From positions 186,001 through 250,000 of the forward strand of contig BAAHQB010000018.1 in NCBI GenBank assembly GCA_054601695.1: a stretch of 64,000 bases of DNA. The letters run 5' to 3'. Positions 1 through 64,000 of this stretch are shown in pieces (positions within the stretch are counted from its first letter, which is position 1; each line of letters begins with the position of its first letter). A program made the position numbers and the translations under genes. This DNA comes from Amorphochlora amoebiformis (taxonomy: Eukaryota > Cercozoa > Chlorarachniophyceae). The notes below the pieces were generated by a model, which was not told the origin of the DNA, ran no database searches, and worked only from the letters and a program-made list of their open reading frames with translations.

Positions 1-366
<366 letters not shown>

Positions 367-371
367 CTTAA

Positions 372-389
372 TTTAGTGCCTCCACATGC

Positions 390-393
<4 letters not shown>
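372..393 (-). repeat. Decayed copy of E3 exon 85 3' end
   Basis: This short stretch (CGAGCATGTGGAGG on minus) resembles the end of exon 628-691 (CGAGAACCATGTGGAGG). The donor is lost. It is flanked by TA on one side. Confidence 0.4.
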
Positions 394-427
<34 letters not shown>

Positions 428-430
<3 letters not shown>

Positions 431-464
431 GTATGTATATTTATGAATTACACACACACACACG

Positions 465-545
<81 letters not shown>

Positions 546-573
546 AATTCATAAATATACATACATACAGATA
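428..573. repeat. Large inverted repeat with CA/GT core
   Basis: CTGTATGTATATTTATGAAT followed by (CA)n at 428-482 is mirrored by (GT)n and ATTCATAAATATACATACAT at 520-573, with a TA array between. It could form a long hairpin. It lies in the intron downstream of E3 exon 85. Confidence 0.75.
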
Positions 574-627
574 TATATATATATATATTTTTATATATAT
601 ATTATATATGAGAAATGCTTAGTTTAC

Positions 628-37868
<37,241 letters not shown>

Positions 37869-38161
37869 TGGAATCTCCGTAAATCTCGGGAACCGAAACT
37901 ACGGTACTCGATCGGATGGCGGATGCTATCCGCCACTACCTGGTCATAATCTCTCAAATTCTCTTAAATCTCCAGGATTTCCTGGTGGCCTTCCCATTCG
38001 TCCCTTCTCCGAACCCTTGTGAGCGATTTCTGTGCAGGTTCATTGAACTAGATTCATCGGGAGTTTTGGGCTAGGTTATACGAGCCTCGTATCTTTAAAA
38101 AAAAGAAGCATTTTTCTTTGGAATATTGTCTCAGGACGCGAAAATTGCCAAGGCTGCGTCG
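37869..38161. promoter_or_regulatory. Divergent intergenic region between E3 ligase and GTPase genes
   Basis: About 290 bp without TA repeats separates the putative E3 start (minus) from the GTPase ATG (plus), so a shared bidirectional promoter is likely (inference). It contains an interrupted palindrome at 37919-37933 (GCGGAT, 3-nt loop, ATCCGC) and a related CTATCCGC word at about 37841. A pyrimidine tract ending in CAG at about 38110-38133 looks like a splice acceptor, so the GTPase may have a 5' UTR intron. No TATA box or initiator could be assigned. Confidence 0.4.
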
Positions 38162-45155
<6,994 letters not shown>

Positions 45156-45808
45156 GCAGGGGCAGACCGATCTAGTCATTATCAATCTCTGGGTCCGAAG
45201 CAATATCTACTAGATCTAGAATATATTCTAGATGTTTGTGCATGCACTAGAACCATAGTTATCTGGCTCATGATCCAGATGATACTGTGGCTAGAATTGC
45301 ACACTATCTAGACTATGTAGAATCTAGAGATATTCTAGATATTAGGCGGCTTATCTACTAGATCTAGCGTGTAGCTATGAGTCACTGAGCTTCCGTCTAG
45401 CTATATAGCCAATGGCTTTCTCGTTATGTGTATCTAGTAAATATTACACTGTTGGGTCCGAACTTAGAAAATCGGTGGGGGTAGTCTGTCTAGCTGTGTC
45501 TCTTAGTCTAGCTAGTGTCTGGATGTAACATTTACTGGAGTTTAGTATACTATTCTTGACTAAAACTTAGAGACTAAGGTTGTAGTCTGTTAGTTCATTA
45601 TGCTCGTCATGTACATTATCCCTCTTGGCAGCCTCATTGTTCCCAATTGTAGTGTCGAGCGGGATCTAGATGGCTCCCATGTCCTTGAGCTCGATCTTGA
45701 CGGCAACTCCCATGTCCTTGAGCTCGGTGTCGAGTTTCGGGTCAGTGTCAGGCGTAGAGACAGGGCGAGGTTTCGATTGGGAGGGGCTGAGACCTCTAGG
45801 AAGACTAG
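45156..45808. other. Convergent intergenic island, CTAG-rich with perfect 20-bp palindrome
   Basis: This lies between the GTPase stop (45155) and the SK channel stop (45809). From 45170 to 45540 it is free of TA arrays and dense in CTAG words. It includes a perfect 20-bp palindrome at 45214-45233 (ATCTAGAATATATTCTAGAT) and an imperfect relative near 45322-45340. It should contain both 3' UTRs, but no poly(A) signal was assigned. 45666-45808 is also open in both directions. Confidence 0.7.
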
Positions 45809-63762
<17,954 letters not shown>

Positions 63763-63780
63763 GTCACAGAAAAGGGAATA

Positions 63781-63836
63781 AACTGTACAGAATAGGGTGT
63801 GCTTGGCAATATGTATATATACAAAATGCATATACA

Positions 63837-63888
<52 letters not shown>

Positions 63889-63958
63889 AGGGTAACTGTA
63901 CAGAATAGGGTGTGCTTGGCAATATGTATATATACAAAATGCACATACATATATGTAT
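63781..63958 (-). repeat. Direct repeat at the acceptor of the first SK coding exon
   Basis: 63781-63848 and 63893-63958 are near-identical (AACTGTACAGAATAGGGTGT, then GCTTGGCAATATG). The unit includes an acceptor-like CTGTACAG on the minus strand but only two bases of the exon. A TA array separates the copies. Confidence 0.85.
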
Positions 63959-63959
63959 A

Positions 63960-63993
<34 letters not shown>

Positions 63994-64000
63994 ATATATA

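Overview
This is nuclear DNA of an intron-rich eukaryote, probably unicellular, although the species cannot be named from the window. Three genes are broken into at least 130 short exons by GT-AG introns. Nearly all introns are filled with (TA)n microsatellites plus some CA/GT, CT/GA and vertebrate-type TTAGGG tracts. The standard code fits: TGG is the only tryptophan codon used and TGA ends two reading frames. I saw no rRNA, tRNA, CRISPR array or transposase. The exon models were built by hand. Each join was accepted only when the donor, acceptor and codon phase agreed, and each reconstructed reading frame stays open across all its joins.

Region 1 (1-37868, minus strand): one giant gene of about 85 exons runs off the left edge. 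About 3853 codons are visible. They encode a HECT-type E3 ubiquitin ligase with an N-terminal WWE domain, SH3-like segments, several Tudor/chromo-barrel-like segments, a UBA domain, two RanBP2-type (NZF) zinc fingers and the start of the HECT N-lobe. The catalytic cysteine lies beyond position 1.

Region 2 (38162-45155, plus strand): a 13-exon, 279-residue Ras-superfamily GTPase, most like Rab28, diverges from the E3 gene across a gap of about 290 bp. Its G1, G4 and G5 motifs are recognisable, but G3 has lost both the conserved Gly and Gln.

Region 3 (63762-45809, minus strand): a gene of about 31 exons converges on the GTPase gene. It encodes a calcium-activated SK-type potassium channel of about 672 residues, with S1-S6, a GYGD filter and a calmodulin-binding-like segment after S6. 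The convergent interval (45156-45808) is a CTAG-rich palindromic island.

The most unusual theme is recurrent local duplication of exon-intron junctions. Short pieces carrying a splice site and part of an exon are copied one to five times beside the real exon, each embedded in TA repeat. It occurs at ten or more exons across both minus-strand genes. One exon (60393-60416) has a complete second copy. Other points of interest are a four-unit heat-shock-element-like array in a non-TA island inside a channel intron and a large CT/GA hairpin. The three genes have no obvious shared pathway.
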